From the NCBI GenBank assembly GCA_020441605.1, contig JAGRLX010000048.1, positions 1 to 22,808 on the forward strand: 22,808 bases of DNA, given 5' to 3'. This document shows, piece by piece, positions 12,952 through 21,286 of this stretch. Every line of letters begins with the position of its first letter. Positions within the stretch are counted from its first letter, which is position 1. Source of the stretch: Alphaproteobacteria bacterium (GTDB lineage Bacteria; Pseudomonadota; Alphaproteobacteria; Rhizobiales; Aestuariivirgaceae). The position numbers and the translations under genes were made by a program. The notes under the pieces are model-generated. The model had not been told where the DNA came from and did no database searches. It worked only from the letters and a program-made list of their open reading frames with translations.

Positions 12952-14154
12952 ATGGATTTTTCCCTGACGCCTGAAATCGACGACTTGCGGTTGAAGGTGC
13001 GGGCCTTCGTGGCCGAAAACGTCATGCCGCTGGAGTCCGACCGCAGCAATTACGATACCTATGAGAACATAAGGCTTCCGGTGCTCGAAAATCTGCGGGA
13101 GATGAGCAAGGCGCGGGGCCTCTGGGCGCCGCAGATGCCAAAGGCACGCGGCGGGCTTGGCCTGCCCATGGCCGGGTGGTGCGCCTTCTACGAGGAGGCC
13201 AACCGGTCGATCTTTGGGCCGCTCGCCTTCAACTGTGCAGCGCCCGACGACGGCAACATGAACGTGCTGAACAAGGTGCTGAAGACCGAGGCCGAAAAAG
13301 ACCGCTGGCTGCAACCGATCATCGACGGGAAGATCCGCTCGTCCTTCGTGATGACCGAACCCCACCCCGGCTCCGGCTCCGACCCCGGCGGCATGATGCT
13401 GACCAGGGCGCAGAAGCGCGGTGGAAAATATGTCGTACACGGACGGAAGTGGTTCATTTCGGGGGCCGAAGGTGCCACACACTACATTCTCGTGGCGCGG
13501 ACATCCGATGACCCGCGGCGGGGCCTTTCGGCGTTCCTCTATCACAAGGACCAGCCAGGCTGGCGAATCCTCCGCCGGGTGCCGACCATGGGACCGGAGG
13601 AGCTGGGAGGGGCCTGCGAGCTGGAGTTCGATGGGCTGGAAATTCCAGAAGAAAACCGGCTGATGGAGGAGGGCGACGGGTTGCGCATCACCCAGATCAG
13701 GCTGGGTCCGGCACGCCTCACCCACTGCATGCGCTGGCTGGGGCTGTCCAAGCGCTGCCTGGAAATTGCCCATGCCTATGTGAAGGAACGCAAAGCCTTC
13801 GGCGTGACCCTGGCCGAGCATGAAAGCGTGCAGATCATGCTGGGCGACCTCGCGGCCGAGATCGAGAAGGGACGGCTTCTGACCATGCATGCGGCCTGGA
13901 AATTCGACCAGGGCGACAAGGCGCAGAAGGAAGTGTCCATGGCCAAGGTGCATGTGGCCGAGGTGATTCACAAAGCCGCCGATACAGCCGTGCAGCTTTG
14001 CGGAGCGCGTGGCTATTCCAAGGACACAGTGCTGGAATGGATCTACCGCTATGCCCGCTGCGCCAGGCTGGTGGACGGCGCCTCCGAAGTCCACAAGATG
14101 GTGCTGGCCCGGGCCTATGCGAAACAGGGGAATGACTTCTGGCTGTGGGGCTAA
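12952..14154 (+). CDS. Acyl-CoA dehydrogenase (ACAD10/11-like)
   Basis: A 400-residue FAD flavoprotein. It has the helical N-domain, the central beta-domain with FVMTEPHPGSGSDPGG (residues 132-147) and KWFISGA, and the C-terminal helical domain with ERKAFGVTLAEHESVQ and CGARGYSKDTVLEWIYRYAR. The position of the catalytic glutamate of medium-chain enzymes (Y-E-G-T) is VDGASEVHK here, with Asp375. That substitution is normal for the ACAD10/ACAD11 group and does not imply inactivity. The family removes two hydrogens from acyl-CoA to form 2-enoyl-CoA and passes electrons to ETF. Cotranscription with the SDR gene is very likely. Its TAA stop overlaps the TAG of convergent chrA. Confidence 0.93.
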   Translation: MDFSLTPEIDDLRLKVRAFVAENVMPLESDRSNYDTYENIRLPVLENLREMSKARGLWAPQMPKARGGLGLPMAGWCAFYEEANRSIFGPLAFNCAAPDDGNMNVLNKVLKTEAEKDRWLQPIIDGKIRSSFVMTEPHPGSGSDPGGMMLTRAQKRGGKYVVHGRKWFISGAEGATHYILVARTSDDPRRGLSAFLYHKDQPGWRILRRVPTMGPEELGGACELEFDGLEIPEENRLMEEGDGLRITQIRLGPARLTHCMRWLGLSKRCLEIAHAYVKERKAFGVTLAEHESVQIMLGDLAAEIEKGRLLTMHAAWKFDQGDKAQKEVSMAKVHVAEVIHKAADTAVQLCGARGYSKDTVLEWIYRYARCARLVDGASEVHKMVLARAYAKQGNDFWLWG

Positions 14155-15434
14155 CCCAGCAGATTCCACGCCAGTCCCAGCGCGGCACATAGGCCGAGTG
14201 TCCGGACCATGCCGAGGTGGAAGCGCAGGAGTGCGGCGGCAGCGAGGAGACTCAGGCCCAGCGCGAACCAATCGAGCCCGGCCCAATCCGGCACCCAGGG
14301 CCTGAACCAGCCGTTGCCGCGCGAGACATCGCGGAACAGCACGTGCAGGCCGAACCAGACCGAAAGGTTCAGGATCACGCCGGTCACGGCGGCGGTGATG
14401 GCGGCAAGGGCGCCTGACAAGCGCGGGCGTTTGCCGATCGCCTCGATATAGGGGGCGCCGGCGAAGATCCACAGGAAGCAAGGCGCGAAGGTCATCCACA
14501 GGGTCACGACGGCGCCGGCGATTCCACCCCAGACGCTGCCCATCTCGCGTGAGGCGGCGAGATAGCCGACGAATTGGGTGACGAGAATCAGAGGCCCCGG
14601 CGTCGTTTCAGCAAGGCCCAGTCCGTCGATCATTTCGGGCGCCGTCAGCCAGCCCTGTCGTTCGACTGCCGCCTGCGCCATGTAGGACAGCACGGCATAG
14701 GCGCCGCCGAAGGTGACGATGGCAAGCTTGGAAAAGAAGACGCCGATTTCCGTCAGCACATGGCCAGGGCCCAGCAGCAGGGCGAGCCCCGCCAGCGGCA
14801 TGAGCCAGATGGCACCCCACACCATCACGGTACGCGCGAGTTCACCAGGCGACGGCACGCGGCCTGCGTGCTCTTCCCTGATGCCGCTGCTGCGCCAGAA
14901 GCCAAAGGCGGCGGCTGCGGCAATGATGATGGGAAAAGGCACGGCTAGGCAGAACAGGGCAATGAAGGCGAGGGCGGCGATAATCCATTCGATCCGTGAC
15001 TTGAGTGCTCGCCTGGCCACGCGCAGCAGGGCCTCGATAACGATGGCCAGCACTGCCGCCTTGACCCCATAGAACAGCGCGGCGACCCAGGGCAGGCTGC
15101 CGAACATGCCGTAGATGACGGAGAGTGCCAGCACGATGGCGGCTCCTGGAACCACGAAGAGCAGACCGGCCGCGATGCCGCCCTTCACGCCGTGAAGCTT
15201 CCAGCCGGCGTAGGTCGCGAGCTGCATGGCTTCGGGGCCGGGCAACACCATGCAGAAGTTGAGAGCCTGCAGGAATTCCCTCTCGCCCAGCCATCGCCGC
15301 TCGTCGACGATTTCCCGGTGCATGAGGGCGATCTGGCCGGCAGGACCGCCGAAGGACAGAATCCCGATCCGCGCCCAGACCTTCAGGGCCGCGCGGAATG
15401 GAAGACCTGCGGCAGCGGCGCTTTGCAATTCCAC
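14151..15434 (-). CDS. chrA: Chromate transporter ChrA (two-domain, long-chain form)
   Basis: A 427-residue inner-membrane protein with two homologous halves, as in the bidomain chromate ion transporter family. The N-half has ILSFGGPAGQIALMHREIV (25-43), RRWLGEREFLQ and LPGPEAMQLATYAGW. The C-half repeats the pattern with IVTFGGAYAVLSYMAQ (about 239-254), GWLTAPEMIDGLGLAETTPGP and LVTQFVGY. The family exports chromate, and some members also act on sulfate. No chrB regulator is nearby. The start is GTG 15434; no later in-frame ATG precedes the conserved FGGP block, and no ribosome binding site is visible. A -10-like TATACT ends 7 bases upstream, so translation may be leaderless. Confidence 0.92.
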   Translation of the reverse strand: MELQSAAAAGLPFRAALKVWARIGILSFGGPAGQIALMHREIVDERRWLGEREFLQALNFCMVLPGPEAMQLATYAGWKLHGVKGGIAAGLLFVVPGAAIVLALSVIYGMFGSLPWVAALFYGVKAAVLAIVIEALLRVARRALKSRIEWIIAALAFIALFCLAVPFPIIIAAAAAFGFWRSSGIREEHAGRVPSPGELARTVMVWGAIWLMPLAGLALLLGPGHVLTEIGVFFSKLAIVTFGGAYAVLSYMAQAAVERQGWLTAPEMIDGLGLAETTPGPLILVTQFVGYLAASREMGSVWGGIAGAVVTLWMTFAPCFLWIFAGAPYIEAIGKRPRLSGALAAITAAVTGVILNLSVWFGLHVLFRDVSRGNGWFRPWVPDWAGLDWFALGLSLLAAAALLRFHLGMVRTLGLCAALGLAWNLLG

Positions 15435-15441
15435 GTGAACC

Positions 15442-15449
15442 AGTATAGT
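15442..15449. promoter_or_regulatory. Overlapping divergent -10 elements between chrA and the fused oxidoreductase gene
   Basis: AGTATAGT reads as TATAGT on the plus strand (15444-15449) and TATACT on the minus strand (15447-15442). Each matches 5 of 6 bases of the -10 consensus. They lie 8 bases before ATG 15458 and 7 bases before GTG 15434, so both transcripts would begin at or next to the start codon. A partial -35 (TTGCAA, 15423-15428, spacer 15) exists for the plus strand; none is convincing for the minus strand. Confidence 0.5.
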
Positions 15450-15457
15450 TCGCCACC

Positions 15458-18400
15458 ATGTCGAAATCCACGCACAGCCTAAAAGATCTCTATGACCTCT
15501 CGATCACGCGCCTGTTCCTGACAGGACCGCAGGCAATCTTGCGCATGGTGCTGATGCAGTCCGAGCGGGACCGGCTGGCGGGACACAACACAGCGGGATA
15601 CGTGACCGGCTACCGGGGGTCACCGGTCGGCACGGTGGACAATCAATTCACTGCCGCGCGGGAGGTCCTGGCACCGCGCAACATCGTGTTCCAGGCGGGC
15701 CTGAACGAAGACCTCGCGGCAACGGCCGTGTGGGGTACGCAACAGGCGGAGATGCGTGGCGAGGGCCGTTTCGACGGTGTCTTCGGCGTCTGGTACGGCA
15801 AGGGGCCGGGCGTCGACCGGTCGGGCGACGTGTTCCGGCATGCCAACATGGCCGGAACTTCACCCAAGGGCGGTGTCATCGCCATTGCGGGCGATGACCA
15901 TTCGGGGGAATCTTCGACCGTCGTCCATGCCAGCGACATCGCGCTTACCGATGCGATGATGCCGATCCTGTCTCCGGCGGGTGTGCAGGAGATCATCGAC
16001 TACGGACTTTTGGGCTTCGCCCTGTCGCGCTTCGCCAGCGTCTGGGTCGGGCTCAAATGCGTGCATGACACGGTCGAATCATCGGCCGTGGTCGAGGCCG
16101 GTCCAGACCGTGGCATGGCGGTCATACCGGCCGGTCACGCGCTGCCGCCCGGCGGCCTGCATATCCGCCCGAACGACGACCGGGTGCCGCAGGAAGAACG
16201 CCTCCACGTCCACAAGCTGCCGGCGGTTAAGGCCTTCACCCGCGCCAATGCCATCAACCGCATCATCATGCAGGGCGGAAAATCGCCGAAGCTCGGCATC
16301 GCGGCAGCCGGAAAAGCCTATCTCGATGTTCGCCAGGCGCTCGATGATCTCGGCATCGACGAGGCGCGCGCGGCGAAACTGGGAATTCGCTTGCTGAAGA
16401 TCGGCATGGTCTGGCCGCTGGAGCCCGACATCGTGAGGCGCTTCGCTGCCGGCCTCGACACGATCATGGTCGTCGAGGAAAAGCGCCCGCTAATCGAGGC
16501 GCAAATCCGTGATATTCTGTATGCGGATCAAATTCGCCCGGCGGTGATCGGAAAGACTGATGAGAAGGGCAGGACGCTGTTCGCACCGCATGGCGTGCTC
16601 GAACCCAATCAGGTCGCAGCGGCTGTTGCGCAGAGAGTGAAGGACCGGGCGGTTTCGGCCTGTGCAGCCGCATTGCAATCGCCTACCGCTGGTCCGAACC
16701 AGGCCGACCTGGTGTCGCGCGTTCCCTACTTCTGTGCCGGCTGCCCGCATAATTCTTCCACCGTCCTGCCGGACGGCGCGCGCGGCTATGCCGGTATCGG
16801 CTGCCACTGGCTGGCCCAATTCGTGCCTGGCCGCAGGACGGAAGGCGCCACCCAGATGGGCGGCGAGGGCGCCAACTGGGTGGGAGAGGCGCGCTTTTCC
16901 AAGCGACCGCACATGTTCCAGAACATAGGCGATGGAACCTATAACCACTCGGGCCTGATGGCCATCCGGCACGCGGTCGGCTCGGGGGTCAACATCACCT
17001 ACAAGATTCTGTTCAACGACGCTGTGGCGATGACCGGCGGCCAGCGCAACGATGGCGGTCTCACGGTGCCGCAGATCGCTTCGCAGATGCACGCCATTGG
17101 CGTCGAGCGGATCGCGGTGGTCTCCGACGAGCCCGGCAAACATTCCGCGCGCGGCGCCTTTCCACCACGGGTGAGCTTCCATCATCGCGATGAACTGCAA
17201 GCGGTTCAGACCGAGATGATGGAGGTGAAAGGGACAAGCGTCATCATCTACGATCAGACCTGCGCGGCCGAAAAGCGCCGGCGCCGGCGCAAGGGCGAGT
17301 TCCCAGATCCGAACCGCCGGGTATTCATCAATGAACTGGTATGCGAGGGCTGCGGCGATTGCGGCGTGCAGTCCAACTGCGTGGCCATTCAGCCGGTCGA
17401 GACAGACTTCGGCCGCAAGCGGGCCATCGACCAATCGGTCTGCAACAAGGATTTCTCCTGCCTCAAGGGCTTCTGCCCCAGTTTCGTGACGGTGGAGGGC
17501 GGCGAACTTGTAAAAGGTTCAAATCCGGTGGCCGCCGATCCGGCGGGTGTGCCGTTTCCGGTGCTGCCTGACCCCGACACGCCCGCGCTCGACAGGCCAT
17601 GGAGCATCCTGGTCACCGGTATCGGCGGGACGGGCGTGGTGACCATCGGCCACCTGCTTGGCATGGCCGCCCATATCGAGGGAAAGGGTGCTGCCCTCAT
17701 CGACATGGTGGGCATCTCGCAGAAGAATGGCGCGGTGGTGACCCACCTGAAGATCGCCGCGACGCCGGAACAGATCGCCGCGGTGCGCGTGGCACGCGGC
17801 CATGCCGATCTCATTCTCGGCTGCGACCTGGTGACCAGCGCCTCGGACCGTATCCTGTCGGCGGCGTCGCGGCAGAGGACGGCGGCTGTGGTGAACAGCC
17901 ATGAGACCATGCCGGCGCATTTCACCCATGATGCGAATTTCGATGTGCAGGGTGCAGCGCTCACATCGCGCATCGCCGCTGCGGTGAATCAGGGTGGCCT
18001 TCATGCCGTCGATGCCACGCGGATCGCCACGGCGCTGTTGGGCGATTCCATCGCCGCCAATCTGTTCACCCTTGGGTTCGCGTGGCAAAAGGGGCTGATT
18101 CCCCTGTCGCAGGACTCGATCACCGAGGCGGTGCAGCTCAACGGGGTCGGGGTGCGGATGAATCTCGCAGCCTTCACCTGGGGGCGTCGGGCCGCGGCAG
18201 ACCTGGCTGCGGTCGAAGCGGTCATCGGCGTCAACAACAAGCCACGGGCGGAATCGCTCGACGACGTGATCGCGCGCCGGGCGGCGTTTCTGGCGTCCTA
18301 TCAGGATGCGGCCTATGCCGAGACCTATCGCAGCTTCGTGCAGAAGGTGCGCGATGCGCGCGGCGGCAGCGAGGCCCTGACACTCGCGGTGGCCCGGAAC

Positions 18401-18907
18401 CTGTTCAAGCTCATGGCCTACAAGGACGAATACGAGGTGGCGCGCCTCTATGCCGATGATAGCTTCGCGGCGAGGCTCGGCAAGCAGTTCAAGGGCGACT
18501 ACACGCTGAAGTTCCATCTGGCGCCGCCGATCCTGGGGCGCCGCGACCCATTCTCCGGCAAGCCGCTCAAGACCGAGTTCGGACCCTGGATGATGACGGC
18601 CTTCAGGCTGCTGGCGCGAATGAAAGGCCTGCGGGGAACGGCCCTCGACATCTTCGGCCGCAGCGCGGAACGGCGCATGGAGCGGCAGTTGATCAACGAC
18701 TATCGCGACACGATCGCGCGGCTTCTGACCCGGCTCGAGGGCGCCGATCTGGCGACGGTGGTCGAACTGGCTAACGTGCCCGATATGATCCGCGGCTTTG
18801 GGCATGTGAAGGAAGCCAATGTGGCCAAGGCCAAGGCACGCGAGACGGAGCTCCTCGCTCAACTCGATGCTAGGCCCGGGATGCGGGCGCCAAAGGCAGC
18901 CGAGTAG
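15458..18907 (+). CDS. Indolepyruvate ferredoxin oxidoreductase family protein (fused IorA-IorB type)
   Basis: A 1149-residue fusion, the normal length of the large single-chain form. The order is: N-terminal pyrimidine-binding region (GYRGSPVG, 51-58), a CAGC pair (C426, C429), a thiamine diphosphate site (GDGTYNHSG, 491-499), and a ferredoxin-like segment. That segment has cysteines at 629, 632, 635, 641, 662, 668 and 673 (CEGCGDCG, then CLKGFC). Next come the IorB/gamma-type domain (TGIGGTGVVTIG, about 720-731) and a C-terminal extension. The family oxidatively decarboxylates aryl- or branched-chain 2-oxoacids to acyl-CoA using CoA and a low-potential electron acceptor. It is complete with no frameshift. 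ATG 15458 lacks a ribosome site but lies 8 bases after a good -10. It could feed acyl-CoA to the upstream dehydrogenase operon; that is speculation. Confidence 0.93.
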   Translation: MSKSTHSLKDLYDLSITRLFLTGPQAILRMVLMQSERDRLAGHNTAGYVTGYRGSPVGTVDNQFTAAREVLAPRNIVFQAGLNEDLAATAVWGTQQAEMRGEGRFDGVFGVWYGKGPGVDRSGDVFRHANMAGTSPKGGVIAIAGDDHSGESSTVVHASDIALTDAMMPILSPAGVQEIIDYGLLGFALSRFASVWVGLKCVHDTVESSAVVEAGPDRGMAVIPAGHALPPGGLHIRPNDDRVPQEERLHVHKLPAVKAFTRANAINRIIMQGGKSPKLGIAAAGKAYLDVRQALDDLGIDEARAAKLGIRLLKIGMVWPLEPDIVRRFAAGLDTIMVVEEKRPLIEAQIRDILYADQIRPAVIGKTDEKGRTLFAPHGVLEPNQVAAAVAQRVKDRAVSACAAALQSPTAGPNQADLVSRVPYFCAGCPHNSSTVLPDGARGYAGIGCHWLAQFVPGRRTEGATQMGGEGANWVGEARFSKRPHMFQNIGDGTYNHSGLMAIRHAVGSGVNITYKILFNDAVAMTGGQRNDGGLTVPQIASQMHAIGVERIAVVSDEPGKHSARGAFPPRVSFHHRDELQAVQTEMMEVKGTSVIIYDQTCAAEKRRRRRKGEFPDPNRRVFINELVCEGCGDCGVQSNCVAIQPVETDFGRKRAIDQSVCNKDFSCLKGFCPSFVTVEGGELVKGSNPVAADPAGVPFPVLPDPDTPALDRPWSILVTGIGGTGVVTIGHLLGMAAHIEGKGAALIDMVGISQKNGAVVTHLKIAATPEQIAAVRVARGHADLILGCDLVTSASDRILSAASRQRTAAVVNSHETMPAHFTHDANFDVQGAALTSRIAAAVNQGGLHAVDATRIATALLGDSIAANLFTLGFAWQKGLIPLSQDSITEAVQLNGVGVRMNLAAFTWGRRAAADLAAVEAVIGVNNKPRAESLDDVIARRAAFLASYQDAAYAETYRSFVQKVRDARGGSEALTLAVARNLFKLMAYKDEYEVARLYADDSFAARLGKQFKGDYTLKFHLAPPILGRRDPFSGKPLKTEFGPWMMTAFRLLARMKGLRGTALDIFGRSAERRMERQLINDYRDTIARLLTRLEGADLATVVELANVPDMIRGFGHVKEANVAKAKARETELLAQLDARPGMRAPKAAE

Positions 18908-18987
18908 CCGGCCAGGCGATCCGATTCTCATCACAAGCCCCAGATCGCTGGCAGCGGCGCAGCAGTCGCCGGGGGCGTTTGCGCGGG

Positions 18988-19908
18988 TCAGGGTTGTCGC
19001 GGTCGGCGCAATCTTCCGATGACATTTGCGGCGATCCGCGCTGCGGTGAATGCCGCGGTCCGGTTCATGTCGCGCTTCGGGACGAATTCGACCAGCGCCA
19101 TGCCAGCGATCCTTGCCTTGGCGGCGACGCCGTCGATCAAGTCGATGATCTGGTGATAGAGCAGGCCGCCGGGGGTAGGATAGGACACGGCCGGCATCTG
19201 CGAGACATCGATCGCATCGCAGTCGAGCGAGATGACGCAATCGCAGTCTTCCGGGATGTGTTCGAGGACGATGCCGACGCCTTGACGATGAATGTCGCGC
19301 GCCGTGATCAGCCGGGCGCCCCAGGTGAGGGCGTCCTGTACTTCCGCCTGGCGGGCACTGCCAATGCCGCGCATGCCGGCCTGGACGATGCGCCAGACAT
19401 GGGGCTGTTCGGATGCGCGCCGCATGGTCGAAGAGAAGCCGTGGGTTTCGCCATGGCGTTCGTGGCGCCAGTCGATATGGGCGTCGACCTGCAGGATGAC
19501 GCTGGGCGGTTGGCCGGAAAAGGCCTCGATGAAGGGTATGGGGACGGAATCATCGCCGCCGAACATGATGGGCACGGCGCCGGCATCGAGGATGGCCCGG
19601 GTGCAAGCCTCGATGCGCTTGCGGTTCCTGCCGCCGCTGCGCGGCGTGGTGGGGAGATTGCCAAGATCGGCGAGCCTCAGGCCGGGGCCCAGGGGCTGAC
19701 CGCCGAGATCGAAATCCCAATGGTCGATCCAATCGGCATCCGTCGCCACGGCCTTGCGAAAGGCGTTGGGCGCCGACTGGTAGGGCGTATTGTCGATGCC
19801 ACGGTAGGGCGTGCCATGGGGAGCACCGAAGATAGCAGCATGGAAACCGGCGGCGGAGGCGGATTTTTCCGCGCCCATGAAGGCAGGTATGCGGGATGAG
19901 AGGGACAT
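18988..19908 (-). CDS. Ureohydrolase (arginase/agmatinase family) with GGDD in place of GGDH
   Basis: A 306-residue protein with the arginase fold signatures: FGGDDSVP (residues 117-123), VDAHIDWR (141-148, with D142, H144 and D146) and SLDCDAID (228-235, with D229 and D231). In arginases and agmatinases six ligands hold two Mn(II) (or Ni) ions; the first is His in GGDHS. Here the codon is GAT, so it is Asp120, while the other five ligands are intact. The region after the last motif (VSQMPAVSYPTPGG) also departs from the usual D-P. It probably hydrolyses a guanidino or related amidine compound to urea, but the substrate is uncertain. It starts 9 bases after the histidine kinase gene and has only a poor ribosome site, suggesting coupled translation. 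Confidence 0.85.
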   Translation of the reverse strand: MSLSSRIPAFMGAEKSASAAGFHAAIFGAPHGTPYRGIDNTPYQSAPNAFRKAVATDADWIDHWDFDLGGQPLGPGLRLADLGNLPTTPRSGGRNRKRIEACTRAILDAGAVPIMFGGDDSVPIPFIEAFSGQPPSVILQVDAHIDWRHERHGETHGFSSTMRRASEQPHVWRIVQAGMRGIGSARQAEVQDALTWGARLITARDIHRQGVGIVLEHIPEDCDCVISLDCDAIDVSQMPAVSYPTPGGLLYHQIIDLIDGVAAKARIAGMALVEFVPKRDMNRTAAFTAARIAANVIGRLRRPRQP

Positions 19909-19917
19909 GGTGTCGGT

Positions 19918-21204
19918 CTATGCGGCGCGGTCAGTTCCGGCAGTTTTCTCATTGGACCACGATACGCGCCTTGCCGGCAGGAGCAGACGTGCGGTCGAAC
20001 CCATGCCAGGTTGGCTTTCGATGGTCACATTGCCACCGTGCAGCACGGCGATGCTTCTGGCAATGGCCAAACCGAGGCCCACGCCGCCAAAACGCCGGGC
20101 GGTGCCTTGATCGGCCTGGACATAGGGCTCGAAGATCCGTTCGAGGTCGCGGCTGGCTATGCCGACGCCCGCGTCACGCACTACGAAGGCAAGCCCGCCG
20201 TCAACGGTCCGCTCGAAGCCCAGGTTCACGTAGCCGCCGGGCGGAGAGAATTTCACCGCGTTGGTGATGAGATTGATCAGAACCTGCTTGATGCGCGTGA
20301 TGTCGCAGCGCAGGTCGATGCCTTCCTGGATGCGGGCGATGATGGTGACGTCGCTCTTTTCGGCGGCATCGCGGCACATCTTGACCGCCACTTCGGTCAG
20401 TTCGGCGGCATCGGCGTCCTGCTCGGCCAGTTGCATGGTGCCCTTGTCGATGCGCGAAGCGTCGAGAATGTCGTTGATCAGGCTCTGCAGGTGGCGGCTG
20501 CTCGCGAGAATGGTCCGCAGGTGTTCGCCACGGACGTCCTCGGAAATGGCATCGGCCACGGGCGAGGTGAGAAGCTCGGAAAAGCCGACGATGGCGTTGA
20601 GGGGGGTGCGCAACTCGTGGCTCATCACCGCGAGGAACTGGGATTTCGAGGCGCTGGACCGCTCGGCAGCTTCCTTGGCCCGGATAAGGTCCTGGCTGAC
20701 GCGGTATTCCTCGGTCATGTCGCGGGCCACGCCCCGATACCCCTGGAAATTCCGGTCAGTATCGAACCCAGGCAAGGCGGTTATCCGCCATCTGGTGCGG
20801 CCATTGACGAAGGGCAGCTTGACTTGAACGGCCTCCACCGGCTTCCGGCGCAACATGGCCGCCAGCAACTCATGCCAACCCTCGGCCTCGTCCGGGGCAG
20901 ACACGAGGGAGTCGAAGTTCCTGCCAATGAGATGTTCCGGGTCGACGCCTAGCCCCGCCGCCAACCCGCGGGACGCGCGAATGATCCGGCCATCGCTGGC
21001 CGTCTCCCACAGCCAGTCGCACCCTTGGGCCACATGTTCATTGAGCAGGAGAGACAGGATGTCGTCGCAGCGTGCAACGCCGGATCGGGCCGAGGTGTCC
21101 GGTGCAAAGTCCCCTGTGGATGGCGCGACCTTGCGCGCAGCGAGCCACGAGCCCAGAAGGCCGCGCAACGTCTGCGTGGGTTTCACCAGTTTCTTCGCCG
21201 TCAT
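19918..21204 (-). CDS. PAS-domain sensor histidine kinase, soluble
   Basis: A 428-residue kinase without membrane segments, so a cytoplasmic sensor. A PAS domain spans about residues 58-165 (GCDWLWETASDGRIIRASRG, ending in GYRGVARDMTEE), followed by a short coiled linker. HisKA comes next with the phospho-accepting H196 in SHELRTPLNAIVGFSELL, then HATPase_c with the N box (NLITNAVKFS, N315), G1 (DAGVGI, 344-349) and G2 (GVGLGLAIARS). No receiver domain or response-regulator gene is in the window, so it is an orphan here. It is followed 9 bases later by the ureohydrolase gene, an unusual pairing. There is no clear ribosome site, but CATAAT lies 8 bases upstream of ATG 21204, consistent with a leaderless mRNA. 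It diverges from hemH over 82 bases. Confidence 0.93.
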   Translation of the reverse strand: MTAKKLVKPTQTLRGLLGSWLAARKVAPSTGDFAPDTSARSGVARCDDILSLLLNEHVAQGCDWLWETASDGRIIRASRGLAAGLGVDPEHLIGRNFDSLVSAPDEAEGWHELLAAMLRRKPVEAVQVKLPFVNGRTRWRITALPGFDTDRNFQGYRGVARDMTEEYRVSQDLIRAKEAAERSSASKSQFLAVMSHELRTPLNAIVGFSELLTSPVADAISEDVRGEHLRTILASSRHLQSLINDILDASRIDKGTMQLAEQDADAAELTEVAVKMCRDAAEKSDVTIIARIQEGIDLRCDITRIKQVLINLITNAVKFSPPGGYVNLGFERTVDGGLAFVVRDAGVGIASRDLERIFEPYVQADQGTARRFGGVGLGLAIARSIAVLHGGNVTIESQPGMGSTARLLLPARRVSWSNEKTAGTDRAA

Positions 21205-21259
21205 GGCCAGCGATTATGATCTTTCGGCATTTTCAAGACGTTAACAGAGGCTGGCCATG
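21202..21259. repeat. 10-bp inverted repeat in the histidine kinase / hemH divergent region
   Basis: CATGGCCAGC (21202-21211) and GCTGGCCATG (21250-21259) are perfect inverted copies separated by 38 bases. The left copy contains the histidine kinase start codon; the right copy contains a plus-strand ATG with its own short reading frame. It may be a regulator site shared by both promoters, or a chance match of GC-rich words. Confidence 0.4.
21213..21218 (-). promoter_or_regulatory. Possible -10 element of the histidine kinase gene
   Basis: CATAAT on the minus strand matches 5 of 6 bases of the -10 consensus and ends 8 bases before ATG 21204. No good -35 is found at a suitable distance. If real, the transcript would be leaderless or nearly so. 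Confidence 0.3.
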
Positions 21260-21277
21260 GCGCCGGAAGGATTGTAA
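21257..21277 (+). CDS. Possible six-codon upstream reading frame before hemH
   Basis: ATG at 21257 opens a frame encoding MAPEGL that stops at TAA 21275-21277, nine bases before the hemH ATG. AGAGG lies about six bases upstream of it, a better ribosome site than hemH itself appears to have (AGGG only 3 bases from ATG 21287). It could couple or tune hemH translation, or be accidental. There is no evidence beyond the layout. Confidence 0.2.
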   Translation: MAPEGL

Positions 21278-21286
21278 CTAGGGCCC

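Noticed and set aside
14067..14109. Loss of the catalytic glutamate in the acyl-CoA dehydrogenase (VDGASEVHK, Asp375)
   Set aside because: Asp at this position is the normal state in the ACAD10/ACAD11 group, so it is not evidence of an inactive enzyme.
18955..18971. CGGCG-N7-CGCCG hairpin in the convergent gap between the oxidoreductase and ureohydrolase genes, as a possible bidirectional terminator
   Set aside because: The stem is only 5 bp and no T-run follows on either strand.
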